From IMG/VR virus record IMGVR_UViG_3300042897_000746, positions 1-44,088 of that record: DNA of 44,088 nucleotides; one strand, written 5' to 3'. A model generated the notes under the pieces. It did not search any database, was not told the DNA's origin, and saw only the letters and a list, made by a program, of their open reading frames with translations. Below, one piece after another: positions 1 to 8,567 of the stretch (positions are counted from its first letter, which is position 1; each line of letters opens with the position of its first letter). Source of the DNA: a virus. The position numbers were made by a program, and so were the translations under genes.

Positions 1-1656
1 GAATCCAGCGTCTACTAAGTCGAATCTAGATTTAACCGCGATCTTAGGAGCCATAGTTCCTTCTGCGATTGTCTCAACAGATTCAGCCATTAAGTAAGGC
101 ATGAATACCAAACCAGGAGAGTTACCATCACCTTTACGACCTACAGCGATCTTAACATCGTTAAAGTCTCTGTTTGGATCTACATAAACAGTTACACCTG
201 CGATAGCTCCAATTGGGTAAAGAGAACCACCAGCTTGGTTAACTGTGTTAGAAAGAGGATAAGCAACGAATCCTGCGATGTCTTGAAGAGCAGATGCCAT
301 CTTACCGCCAGTTACAGCGAAAGTAGCAGGTCCTCTACGACCACGAGTAGCGATCAAGTTAGAAGCAGCAAGAACCTTAGTAAGGATTCTACGTTGCAAT
401 GTACCTTGAGTTTCGCCACCACCACCAACTGATACAGAAGTAACAGTTACAGAGCGGTTAACGCCAGTATTGTCAGTTCCAAGAGGAATAGTAACAGGGC
501 CGGTAACACCAGTAGTAAATGCAGCTGAAAGAACAGTAGCGTCTACTTGAGATACTTGGTAAGCGTTAGTTACGCCATTCTTGAAGATTCTATCCAAGAT
601 ATACTTGTTAATAGATTGGGTCAATTCATTAACCAATACAGCTTCTACTTGAGCAACTGCATCGATACCGAATTGCTTAAGATCTTGTACTTGTTCGCGA
701 GTTACAGCGGCAGCAACTTGGTAAGTTTTAGCGGCAACTGATTTGTTGAACAATGATAGACCCATGATGTTATCAGGAGTAGATTCTCCATCTCCTCTTT
801 GATAAGGATCAGTGCTGTTGATAGACTCAGCAAAGGTAGGAACACCAGTTGCAGGGTTATTTTCAGCGAAAGCATTACCAGAGAAACCAACGATATGGTC
901 TTCTAAAGCCTTAACTAATTCAGGAGCTCCGTCGAAGTTAACGCGAACTACAGTTAGAGGATCATCAGAATAACCATCAGTAGCTGCAGTGATTGCAGTA
1001 TAGATTGGCTGATAACCTTCTTCACCTTGTGCAAAAGGATCAGTACCTTGAGCAACATCAGTTCCTTTACCTCTTACGCGGAAAATAGGATAACCGTCGA
1101 TACGAGACTTACCGATATAAGTTAATTCGTAAGCACCGAATGAACCAGTACCAACATAAAGAAGGTCGTTAACTGCTAAGTCACCACCAGTAGCGATAGT
1201 TAAAGGAACTTTGATCATTAAAGGAGCAGAGTTACCGTTAATACCACCAGCTTGTGAAGTGCGACCACCACCATATACGAAGTCTAGGTAAGTAAGAACT
1301 CCCATAGGACCTTGCATAGGAACTACAGGTACAAGATCAAGACCTACAGTCTGAGCAGCTACCTGCATAGCAAGTGGTAACAAAGAGAATGGTCTATCAC
1401 CAGAACCTGGGGTCTGAGAATAGAAAGCGTTCAATGTAGTAGGATCTCCAGGGAAAGTAGGAGCGCCCATAGATTGAACATTCATGTTTGGATTGAGGTG
1501 TACAGTATTGTAAACACTTTCATTAAGGTTATGGTAATGGCAATACTTAGACATCCAAGATAACTTAGACTTCTCAGTGATACCAGTAGCTTCCTCAATG
1601 ATAGGTGCCCACGTCTTTTGTACTTCAGCCTCATTAATTAAATGATTTGCGTACAT
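1..1656 (-). CDS. 23: Major capsid protein, T4 gp23 type (C-terminus cut by window edge)
   Basis: This is the shell-forming capsid protein of a T4-like phage. The open frame runs 552 codons and leaves the window at base 1. Its last visible residues, KSRFDLVDAGF, match the conserved late part of gp23-type proteins, so only a short tail is probably missing. The ATG at 1656 is the only sensible start and has an A-rich leader without a Shine-Dalgarno sequence. The N-terminus holds LINE-A and NLNE-S, which resemble the (I/L)xE sites cut by the T4 prohead protease; their use is inferred. The gene follows the protease/scaffold and portal genes, the T4 order 20-21-22-23. It should be a highly expressed late gene. 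Confidence 0.93.
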   Translation of the reverse strand, partial: MYANHLINEAEVQKTWAPIIEEATGITEKSKLSWMSKYCHYHNLNESVYNTVHLNPNMNVQSMGAPTFPGDPTTLNAFYSQTPGSGDRPFSLLPLAMQVAAQTVGLDLVPVVPMQGPMGVLTYLDFVYGGGRTSQAGGINGNSAPLMIKVPLTIATGGDLAVNDLLYVGTGSFGAYELTYIGKSRIDGYPIFRVRGKGTDVAQGTDPFAQGEEGYQPIYTAITAATDGYSDDPLTVVRVNFDGAPELVKALEDHIVGFSGNAFAENNPATGVPTFAESINSTDPYQRGDGESTPDNIMGLSLFNKSVAAKTYQVAAAVTREQVQDLKQFGIDAVAQVEAVLVNELTQSINKYILDRIFKNGVTNAYQVSQVDATVLSAAFTTGVTGPVTIPLGTDNTGVNRSVTVTSVSVGGGGETQGTLQRRILTKVLAASNLIATRGRRGPATFAVTGGKMASALQDIAGFVAYPLSNTVNQAGGSLYPIGAIAGVTVYVDPNRDFNDVKIAVGRKGDGNSPGLVFMPYLMAESVETIAEGTMAPKIAVKSRFDLVDAGF

Positions 1657-1730
1657 TTTGTTTTTTGTTTTTTTTGTTTGTTTTTATTAATCAATCTGTA
1701 GCTCTTTGCTTCTTAGCTATTAGATTATAT

Positions 1731-1742
1731 TTTTTATATATT
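1731..1742 (-). promoter_or_regulatory. Late-promoter-like box before capsid gene
   Basis: On the minus strand this reads AATATATAAAAA, followed by a second TATAAT-like block. It overlaps the stop of the upstream scaffold gene and lies about 75 bases before the capsid ATG. The same AATATATAAA core precedes the scaffold, portal and 6692-8521 genes. It resembles the T4 late box TATAAATA read by gp55. The assignment is by pattern only. Confidence 0.45.
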
Positions 1743-3471
1743 ATCGTCCTAAGTTGAATTTTACTCTATTAACTAGGTCATTAGCAAAAGATTCATTTAC
1801 TAAAGGCTCCTTAGGTGCAGCGGCTTCAGCTGCTGTTTTACTTTCATTAATTTGTTCTAATTCCATTTGAGATGGTCTTAAATCTCTGGTACCCCAGAAA
1901 TTATTAATGGCATAAGGAGTAGTTAAGGTATAAAACTTAGATTCTGCAATAATTTGATTCTTACGAGATTCTGACAGAGCTTCCCATTTAGCGGCAAACT
2001 TTTCAGGCATATCATTAATGAAATTTAATTCTCTCTTCTTTTCAATAAAGCAAGATTCCCAAATGTTTTCTACCTGAACAGTTGACATAATTGGTTTGGC
2101 ATTCATTGATTCAACAATCATTTGTTGTTTTTCTTCAGATAATGAATTAAATTCATTTTTCTTAGATTCGGAAAGGAAGTTCATAAAATGCATTTCTGTA
2201 ACAACCTTAGTCTTAGATTCAGCCTTTGCAATTAATTTGTTTAAGGCTTCTTCTATTGAATCTTTATATTCTTTTTTATCGGATTCTTTTTCTTCATTCT
2301 TAGATCCACAAGAACCTTCATGAATCTCACCGCATTTTTCACAAGCGGCTTCTTCAGATACTTCGGATTCATTAATAGCAGAACCTTCAACAGTGTTTAC
2401 ATTTTCTGCGATGTATTCTGCATATTTAATACTCTTTCTTAAACCTTCAGCAAGGTGCTCAGAGTATGCAATGTTTTGATCAACCTTTTCAGCAACGTAT
2501 TCAGAATATTCAATTCCTTTTTCAAGGCTCTCTCCTAAATAGTTTGCATATTGAATTCCTTTATCTGCTTTTTCAGCAACATGTTCAGCATACTGAATAG
2601 AGTTATCTAATTCTTCAGCAAGATACGTTGTATAGTTCTTAATCTTATTTACATTTTCTGCTAAATAATCAGAATAAGAAATACTCTTATCGAGGTTTTC
2701 AGAAAGATACTCAGCATAATCGTTTAATTGATTTACCTTTTCGGCGATATGCTCGCTGTACTTAATAAGTTTTTCAACGATTTCAGTATTATCTGAATTT
2801 GCGGATTCCTTAACATTATTTAATACGCCTTGAACGTACTCGGTGTATTTTTGAAAATCCTCAACGGTTACAAAATTTTGATTTTCCATTGTTGGTTCTT
2901 TTTTATCTTCTGTATTTTTGGTTTCTTCCATTTCATAAATGAATAAAGTAGGGTCAGCATCGAATCCATAAGACTCATTAACTCTCGATAACTCTGCGTT
3001 TTCAAATCCAGGATCTGCAACTAAGTCATAAGTAAAAAACTTCTTAATCTTTACCTTTCCATTTTCGTCAACCGTACCAGCAGCGCGGCTTGAAATATGA
3101 AGAGGAATTCCATCCTTAATTAAAGCCTGTGCTTCTTTACCCTTTGTAGTATTTAATAAACGAACTCTTCCGATAACTTGTTTGTTTTCGGAATCATACT
3201 TTAATGATTCTATTACATGGGATACGTTAGAGAGACTAATATCAAAATCTTTTGGGTGGTCTAATTCACCTAAAAGTTTGTTTGTCTTTACTTTTTCCTG
3301 GAGTTCATTAATATGAGGTAAAACTTCCTTTTCCTCATAAATTCGGTTATTCTTGTTACGAACACCGAACTCAGTAAAAACGCCTTCTAATACGACGGCG
3401 CCATCATCATCTGTCTTAAATGATAAATTGGACTGTGATCTCTCAAGAATTAATAGTTTTTTTCCTGACAT
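1741..3471 (-). CDS. Prohead protease fused to scaffold/core protein (gp21-gp22-like)
   Basis: The 576-residue product joins two functions that T4 keeps in genes 21 and 22. Residues ~20-165 look like a gp21/U9-type prohead protease: EGVFTEFG, NRIY, LLGELDHP (His72) and HISSRAAG (Ser127/128) are in the usual order and are the likely catalytic His and Ser. Residues 238-363 are nine 14-residue helical repeats. A Cys-rich knot (CEKCGEIHEGSC, 377-388) and a charged helical tail follow. The tail repeats LSES, IAES, INES and VNES, which fit the (I/L)xE cleavage rule and suggest self-processing of the core. It lies between portal and capsid genes, as expected. The fusion is seen directly; cleavage is inferred. 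Confidence 0.85.
   Translation of the reverse strand: MSGKKLLILERSQSNLSFKTDDDGAVVLEGVFTEFGVRNKNNRIYEEKEVLPHINELQEKVKTNKLLGELDHPKDFDISLSNVSHVIESLKYDSENKQVIGRVRLLNTTKGKEAQALIKDGIPLHISSRAAGTVDENGKVKIKKFFTYDLVADPGFENAELSRVNESYGFDADPTLFIYEMEETKNTEDKKEPTMENQNFVTVEDFQKYTEYVQGVLNNVKESANSDNTEIVEKLIKYSEHIAEKVNQLNDYAEYLSENLDKSISYSDYLAENVNKIKNYTTYLAEELDNSIQYAEHVAEKADKGIQYANYLGESLEKGIEYSEYVAEKVDQNIAYSEHLAEGLRKSIKYAEYIAENVNTVEGSAINESEVSEEAACEKCGEIHEGSCGSKNEEKESDKKEYKDSIEEALNKLIAKAESKTKVVTEMHFMNFLSESKKNEFNSLSEEKQQMIVESMNAKPIMSTVQVENIWESCFIEKKRELNFINDMPEKFAAKWEALSESRKNQIIAESKFYTLTTPYAINNFWGTRDLRPSQMELEQINESKTAAEAAAPKEPLVNESFANDLVNRVKFNLGR
2383..2760 (-). repeat. Nine 14-residue (42-base) repeats in scaffold region
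   Basis: Tyrosines at residues 238, 252, 266, 280, 294, 308, 322, 336 and 350 begin nine consecutive units of exactly 14 residues. The consensus is roughly Y-(A/S)-E-(Y/H)-(L/V/I)-A-E-x-(V/L)-(D/N)-K-x-I-x. Fourteen residues are two heptads, so this predicts a long amphipathic helix or coiled coil. The DNA copies have diverged, so the periodicity appears to be kept by selection on the protein. Confidence 0.85.
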
Positions 3472-3487
3472 CTTCTACTTGTTATTT

Positions 3488-3500
3488 GATTTATATATTA
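3488..3500 (-). promoter_or_regulatory. Late-promoter-like box before protease/scaffold gene
   Basis: The minus strand reads TAATATATAAATC, 17-29 bases before the ATG at 3471. It shares the AATATATAAA core with the boxes before the portal, capsid and 6692-8521 genes. The position fits a -10 element giving a very short leader. Confidence 0.5.
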
Positions 3501-3516
3501 TCAACTTATAAAGTTT

Positions 3517-5166
3517 TTATCCTAAACCCGCCAATGGATCTTCTTCAATACCGCCTGCAGGCTTTTCAGGCTTAAAAAGTTTTTTATCGGCACCTAAAAG
3601 AATCTTTTCAATATCTTCTTCAGTATAGCCTTGGGTCTTTAATTCGGATCTATCCTTAGCACGTTGATTAGCCTTAAGGTCATCTTGTGTAAATCCTCCA
3701 TACCTCTTAATTAACCATCCTAGATCAAAATATGGAATTTCTGTCATATTTTCATCCATTACACTTAATTGAGTTTTCATATTACCAATAAAGTCAACTC
3801 GCTTAGTTTGAAGTTCCATTTCTTTCATTTCTTCAAACACGTTATCCTTCATATACCTTAATGCCAATCCAGCCTTAAATGCAATATCATTTTTAAGTTC
3901 TGGGTGGTTAAGGCACATTTGAAGATAAACGGGTTTAATTAAGATTTCCTGGAAGATTGATCTTAAACGATCAATAAATTTAGAAAACTTAATTTCATCT
4001 CTTAGCATTCCACTTGCCTCCATATCGTAACTACTGCCGCCTTCTTTATCAAAACGAGAGAATGGAATTTTTGAAGCAAGTTTAAGTTTATCAGAGAAGT
4101 ATTTCAAAGATTCTGTATCTCCTAAATCAGGACCATCTCCACCGATTGTGCTAATTTCAGGTTGTTCACCATCCTTTGAAGGTAACCAATATTCCTTATT
4201 GAAAGGCATCATTGGTTTTCCGTTTGTTTGAATTTCGCCACTCTCATAATTAAAGTCTACTACTTCACGGTAGGAGTTCATTAATTGAGCAAGAGATTGT
4301 TTTGCCCTTGTTTTAGATTTACCACCAACTGGGATGATAAACTGGGTCTTAAATGAAGCATTAGAAACAGCCCAGATAATTCTGGTAGTTTCCATAATTC
4401 TTAATAGGTTAAAAGAACGGATAAGTCTTTCAACATAAGAGATCCTTTGTGGTGAATTTACCTGAGAATATGAAAGGTAAATGATTTGAGAATCCCATAG
4501 TTTTCTTTCTTTAGCCCCACCACCTTTATACTGAACCCACATTTTCTTTCCAGTTTCAGTATCTAAACCTGGCATTAAAGATATAGGATCAAGTTCTTTA
4601 AAGCCAATGATTTCAGTTTGCTTATCATTATAAACGATTTCAAACGCAAGATATCCATCAACCAACCATTTTCTAAAATAGTTCCAAGGTTGAATAGCAT
4701 CATTAAAGCCAAAGTAATTGTAAATGTTATTATAGATATCACCAATCTCTTCTTCGATAGAATTACTTATTTCTCCATTGAATTCTGCATATGCAAAATA
4801 ATTACTTTTATCAAATACAATAGCCTCATCGGTAACTACATCAAGGATATCTTCAATTTCATCTTGTACTGCAAAGGTTCTAAGTTGATCTCTCTTCTTT
4901 TCGTAATCTCTATCAAAAAATGAGATATTCTTTTTAAGACTGGTATCAGTTAATGATAAGGCAGCAAATGCAGCATACATATCATCTGCATCGGATCCCA
5001 TTGGATTCATTGTATAACCCATTGCATTTTCGGTAAAACCGATTGCTCTGGAGTTACGAATGATCATATCATCATATGCCATCCCTAGGTTAGAAAGATC
5101 TTTTAGAATCTTTCTTACTGGATTGGAGTCTGTAAGAGGACCTCTTCTATTTGTAAATCCTGCCAT
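3517..5166 (-). CDS. 20: Portal vertex protein, gp20 type
   Basis: This 549-residue protein matches the T4 gp20 family, which forms the dodecameric ring through which DNA enters the head. Conserved features are the block around SFFDRDYEKKRDQLRTFA and DEIEDILDVVTDEAIV near residues 80-120, a PWNYFRKWLVDGYLAFEIVY stretch, LDPISLMPG, and the helical part with RDEIKFSKFIDRLR. The length is close to T4 gp20 (524). The C-terminus is acidic and glycine-rich. It sits just upstream of the protease/scaffold gene and has its own late-type box. Confidence 0.93.
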   Translation of the reverse strand: MAGFTNRRGPLTDSNPVRKILKDLSNLGMAYDDMIIRNSRAIGFTENAMGYTMNPMGSDADDMYAAFAALSLTDTSLKKNISFFDRDYEKKRDQLRTFAVQDEIEDILDVVTDEAIVFDKSNYFAYAEFNGEISNSIEEEIGDIYNNIYNYFGFNDAIQPWNYFRKWLVDGYLAFEIVYNDKQTEIIGFKELDPISLMPGLDTETGKKMWVQYKGGGAKERKLWDSQIIYLSYSQVNSPQRISYVERLIRSFNLLRIMETTRIIWAVSNASFKTQFIIPVGGKSKTRAKQSLAQLMNSYREVVDFNYESGEIQTNGKPMMPFNKEYWLPSKDGEQPEISTIGGDGPDLGDTESLKYFSDKLKLASKIPFSRFDKEGGSSYDMEASGMLRDEIKFSKFIDRLRSIFQEILIKPVYLQMCLNHPELKNDIAFKAGLALRYMKDNVFEEMKEMELQTKRVDFIGNMKTQLSVMDENMTEIPYFDLGWLIKRYGGFTQDDLKANQRAKDRSELKTQGYTEEDIEKILLGADKKLFKPEKPAGGIEEDPLAGLG

Positions 5167-5181
5167 TTTTTATCATTTATT

Positions 5182-5194
5182 GTTTTATATATTC
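5182..5194 (-). promoter_or_regulatory. Late-promoter-like box GAATATATAAAAC before portal gene
   Basis: The 13-mer GAATATATAAAAC lies 16-28 bases before the portal ATG. An identical 13-mer lies 18-30 bases before the start of the gene at 6692-8521. Exact sharing at the same distance supports a common promoter element. It overlaps the end of the upstream gene. Confidence 0.6.
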
Positions 5195-5760
5195 TGGTAA
5201 TATAAATCTTGCGCTTGTAATATTGAACCACCAAAGAAAAAGTTATCATCATTAATAGCACCAAGGTACCAATCTTCATAACCAATTATCTTTGGATCTT
5301 TCATACGATCTAATCTATATTGCCTAATTGCATATGTTAAGTTATATTTTTTACCTAATGACTTTTTAACAGCTTCATAGGTAAAGTCTTTATTATATGT
5401 TTGTTTTGCCACTTCTCCGGCATTATTAAATTGTCTATCAAAGAAACCACTAAAAGATTTTATGATATCTTCCATGAAAGGTATTCTTGCATCATACGGA
5501 ATGTAATGTAAATTAATTCCTAGTTGATTTGTTCTAGAACCAGGAACGGCACCTAATCCTATAACAATAGGAAATGTATCATAAAATGTTTCATCTTCGG
5601 TAAAATATCTAAATACATACATTCTTCCTTGATCTAAAACTCCAGTTCCCTTAACACCCATTGATAATAAATCCTTAGAGGATGCCTTAGAAGCCTTTGA
5701 TTGGCCTTTATTCTCGGCGATGTATAAATCTAAATCATCTGTAAAGTTACCTATTATCAT
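5185..5760 (-). CDS. Conserved virion-assembly protein of unknown role
   Basis: The 191-residue protein is not assigned to a T4 gene by me. It has the block FPIVIGLGAV followed by LGINLHYIP and DARIPF, a pattern I associate with proteins next to portal genes in large myophages. An aromatic tail (NDDNFFFGG, then QDLYYQN) ends it. The gene lies between the head-completion gene (stop at 5762, adjacent) and the portal, so a head, neck or DNA-end role is plausible. The start at 5760 is one base from the preceding stop. Function is inferred from context only. Confidence 0.6.
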   Translation of the reverse strand: MIIGNFTDDLDLYIAENKGQSKASKASSKDLLSMGVKGTGVLDQGRMYVFRYFTEDETFYDTFPIVIGLGAVPGSRTNQLGINLHYIPYDARIPFMEDIIKSFSGFFDRQFNNAGEVAKQTYNKDFTYEAVKKSLGKKYNLTYAIRQYRLDRMKDPKIIGYEDWYLGAINDDNFFFGGSILQAQDLYYQNI

Positions 5761-5761
5761 A

Positions 5762-6238
5762 TTAAAAAAGATTTGAGTCTTCGGTTAGTAACATCACCTT
5801 AAAATTTCTTTGAACTGCTGCCTTATTTAAGGCATCTGTTTTACAAAGGTTTCTTACATACATTTCATAGGCATACTTAAAATTCTCAATTGCCTTTTTT
5901 GTATTTCTTTTTGGTGGTGAAGGTTTCTTTAATTGCTCTTTTGGTTTTATTTCCACTACATACTCTTGAATAAGACCATCTTTATTCATTTTTACATAAA
6001 AGTCCGGATAGTAATTATGAAACTTATTATCAAGAATATTAAAGTATTTTATTGAAAAAGGTTCAGATACCCAACTAATTACATTTTCATTATGATCGCA
6101 CCAATGACAGAATTTTCTTTCCCACGAGCTTCTATATATGATAGGAGCTGGTCCTATATACTTTTCAGGATTATGAGGTTTATAATATCCTTGTCTGAAT
6201 CCTGACTTTGCCGTAGGTTTAACATTCTTTATACTCAT
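5762..6238 (-). CDS. 4: Head completion protein, gp4 type
   Basis: The product resembles T4 gp4 (gp50/65), needed to finish filled heads and related to small nucleases. Typical features are YRSSWERKFCHWCD, ISWVSEPFSIKYF, the acidic YYPDFYV and VEIKPKEQ (a PD-(D/E)xK-like D...ExK arrangement), and the final LLTED. I chose ATG 6238 (158 residues, MSIKNVKP). A longer frame to 6286 would overlap the upstream gene by 38 bases. With this start the spacing to the gp55-like gene is 10 bases. T4 gp4 is 150 residues, which supports the shorter form. Confidence 0.82.
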   Translation of the reverse strand: MSIKNVKPTAKSGFRQGYYKPHNPEKYIGPAPIIYRSSWERKFCHWCDHNENVISWVSEPFSIKYFNILDNKFHNYYPDFYVKMNKDGLIQEYVVEIKPKEQLKKPSPPKRNTKKAIENFKYAYEMYVRNLCKTDALNKAAVQRNFKVMLLTEDSNLF

Positions 6239-6248
6239 TGGTATAATT

Positions 6249-6614
6249 CTAAATGGTATAAATTCCTTCGCCGTCTGAACTACCATCTATCGAGACAGTT
6301 CCTGCGTATTTCTTAGGATGTAATTTATTCCAACCTTTTGCAAATCCACGCTTTGCAATTTCTGTAAAATATGCAAATGCATTTTCACTTTTATCTGGAT
6401 CAAAGTTTCTCCAATAGCGGTAAAGATCCATATAGGCAAATGCAATACAGTCTTCTCTGTCAGCTGGATCGCGGTAAGTAAGTTTAGTAGAACATTTATC
6501 AGCTAATAACATTAAGAACTCTAATGCTTTTGGTGTTAATTCATCAAGTTCTTTAGATTTACGTATCTCATCTAAAAGATCTCTATTATTTAAGTAATTC
6601 CTTTTTCTAGGCAT
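6249..6614 (-). CDS. 55: Late transcription sigma factor, gp55-like
   Basis: The 121-residue protein resembles T4 gp55, the small sigma-70 relative that directs RNA polymerase to late TATAAATA promoters. Visible parts are the N-terminal NYLNNRDLLDEI, a helix ending in FLMLLADKCS, and the region-2-like DCIAFAYMDLYRYWRNFDPDKS-type segment with NAFAYFTEIAKRGF and GWNKLHPKKY. It is shorter than T4 gp55 (185) and lacks region 4. It has its own A/T-rich leader (CATATAATAAAAAAATAAA) directly after a terminator, so it is transcribed separately from the upstream late gene. AATATATAAA boxes before virion genes are its probable targets. Confidence 0.75.
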   Translation of the reverse strand: MPRKRNYLNNRDLLDEIRKSKELDELTPKALEFLMLLADKCSTKLTYRDPADREDCIAFAYMDLYRYWRNFDPDKSENAFAYFTEIAKRGFAKGWNKLHPKKYAGTVSIDGSSDGEGIYTI

Positions 6615-6642
6615 ATCCTTGATTTATTTTTTTATTATATGC

Positions 6643-6675
6643 AAAAAAAGCCGACAGTTTACCTGTCAGCTTTTT
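6643..6675 (-). terminator. Intrinsic terminator after 6692-8521 gene
   Basis: On the minus strand a 9-bp stem (AGCTGACAG with CTGTCGGCT, one G-U pair) around a 5-base loop is followed by TTTTTTT. It lies 17 bases past the stop of the upstream gene and just before the leader of the gp55-like gene. This is a classical rho-independent terminator. Confidence 0.88.
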
Positions 6676-6691
6676 ATAGAGAATTTATAGA

Positions 6692-8521
6692 TTAGATTTC
6701 AACCTTAAGACTTGCCTTCTTTACGATTTTTGATTTATCGGTTTCAGGAACGATGATATTAAGTAAATCAGTATCACCTAAAGAAGTATATTCTTCTGCA
6801 TTAACGAAAACAGTTTGACCTTTCTTTAATCCACCGACATTATCCTGAACTTTTGCTTCAACATAACCATCGTTTAGATATTGGTCTTTACTTTTTTTTT
6901 CAACCACAGAATAAGTTTCTTGAAGTTCTTTTTCAAACTTAACGATTTCTGTGTTGATTAATTTTAATGCTTCCTGCAATTCTTCAGAGTTACCTAAAGA
7001 TTTAATTGCTTCAGATACTTTATTCTTTTTCTCCTCTAGGAAAGAAATCTTATCGTTAATTTCATTTCTCTTTTTATCAGCAACGGCTTTTTGATTACCT
7101 TCAGCAACTAATCTTTCAGAAAGAATAGAAGATGCATCATAATTAATAAATTCTTTAATCATCTTAACTGCTTCAGTTGCAGATGAGTAGAATTTCATTT
7201 CATTTACCTGCATTCCAAAATTAACTTTGTTAACCCATACACCTTCTTCAACAGCAATTACTGTTAAGAAAAGATTTAAGAATTCAGTAGAAGTAATTCC
7301 AGTGAAATTATCCATTTCATGTAAAAGATCTACGTTTTCAAAGAATTTACATACAGTATCAGATTTCCATTGATCTCTATAACCAAAGAATCTTGTTGCA
7401 ATAAGTGATTCCTTTAATTCTACGATACTTGCATTAGTAAGATCTACTCCGCCTAATACTAAAGTACCTTCAGACATATTGTATTCTAAAGTTTTTCCGT
7501 TTTCAGAAAAAGTAACTAAAGAATTACCGTCAAGTTTAAACATCTTTAATCCTTCTAGGACATCGAAGAAACGAGAATCGGTTACTTCAGCTTCAGAAAT
7601 TTTACCTTCATTAAAGATATAATTCTTTCCATGTAAGTGGAAAGTTAATCCTTCTTCGGATTCTAATACTGGAGAAAGAATTCTATTTACCTTTCCGCCA
7701 TGATTAGAATATGCCTTCTGCTCAGAAGAAGCCATTTCATTCAAAATGTTCTTACATTCAGCAGACCAAGGATTCTTAGCAGCAATAATAGAAAATTTAG
7801 ATTTGATATCTTCAGAAGATTCTTTTAATAAAGCTTCAAATTGGTTAGTTAAATTTTCGTATAGTTTACCTTTTTGTGAATTAGATCTGTCAATTGCTTC
7901 AGCAATTCTAAATGACCATTTAGAAGAATCATAAGCAGCCATAATGTAGCTTCTTAATTCTCTAACTGGAGTTAACCACTCTGATACTGCTAGATCTCTG
8001 TGGAGATTTTTTGCAATTTTATATTTGAGAGCAGGGTTAACATTATTCTCAATATCTTCACTGATGATTGAAATATCTCCGCTGGAGAATCTCATTGGGA
8101 AGTTACCTAAAGAATTTTCTAGAATGTTAAGTGCATTTTTTGCGGAATAAGAAACACGTGATTGATCTTCTCCCATTGTATTTAACGCATTAATGGCTTT
8201 CATAACGTTTTCATACAAGCCTACAAGTGTAAATTTCATATTATTATGATTTTTTTGATTGTTTTCAGTAGTATACATCTGAGTAGCGGCTTTATATGCA
8301 TTAATACCTGATAATGCTAATTGTTGAGGTGTTCCCATTCCTACAAGAATAGCCAAAACTTGACTATCTGATTTACCACTCTTATAAAAGGCTGTGATAA
8401 GATCAATAAGTTGCTTTGGTGGATTATTTAGATATGGAGCATCAGTATTTACACCATATTGAGGCTCAATACTCCCATCCGAATAAACTTGAGTTTGTCC
8501 TTCATTAACTGCTTTACTCAT
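6692..8521 (-). CDS. Large virion-associated protein of unknown function
   Basis: The frame extends upstream to 8650, but ATG 8521 (MSKAVNEGQT) is the likely start. It has a GAATATATAAAAC late box 18-30 bases upstream, and the extra codons overlap the upstream gene. The 609-residue product has an internal helical, charged segment near residues 480-560 that looks like a coiled coil. Between these is a beta-rich part (FHLHGKNYIFNEGKI, LVLGGVDLTNA). I recognise no enzymatic motif. Position between the sheath-terminator-like gene and the gp55/head genes, plus the late box, suggest a structural or internal virion protein. Confidence 0.7.
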   Translation of the reverse strand: MSKAVNEGQTQVYSDGSIEPQYGVNTDAPYLNNPPKQLIDLITAFYKSGKSDSQVLAILVGMGTPQQLALSGINAYKAATQMYTTENNQKNHNNMKFTLVGLYENVMKAINALNTMGEDQSRVSYSAKNALNILENSLGNFPMRFSSGDISIISEDIENNVNPALKYKIAKNLHRDLAVSEWLTPVRELRSYIMAAYDSSKWSFRIAEAIDRSNSQKGKLYENLTNQFEALLKESSEDIKSKFSIIAAKNPWSAECKNILNEMASSEQKAYSNHGGKVNRILSPVLESEEGLTFHLHGKNYIFNEGKISEAEVTDSRFFDVLEGLKMFKLDGNSLVTFSENGKTLEYNMSEGTLVLGGVDLTNASIVELKESLIATRFFGYRDQWKSDTVCKFFENVDLLHEMDNFTGITSTEFLNLFLTVIAVEEGVWVNKVNFGMQVNEMKFYSSATEAVKMIKEFINYDASSILSERLVAEGNQKAVADKKRNEINDKISFLEEKKNKVSEAIKSLGNSEELQEALKLINTEIVKFEKELQETYSVVEKKSKDQYLNDGYVEAKVQDNVGGLKKGQTVFVNAEEYTSLGDTDLLNIIVPETDKSKIVKKASLKVEI

Positions 8522-8538
8522 ATTTGATGATTTTATTT

Positions 8539-8551
8539 GTTTTATATATTC
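8539..8551 (-). promoter_or_regulatory. Late-promoter-like box GAATATATAAAAC
   Basis: This is identical over 13 bases to the element before the portal gene and at nearly the same distance from the ATG. It also settles the start of the downstream gene at 8521, because any start further upstream would lie 5' of the promoter. Confidence 0.6.
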
Positions 8552-8567
8552 TAAGATCCTAAAGTTA

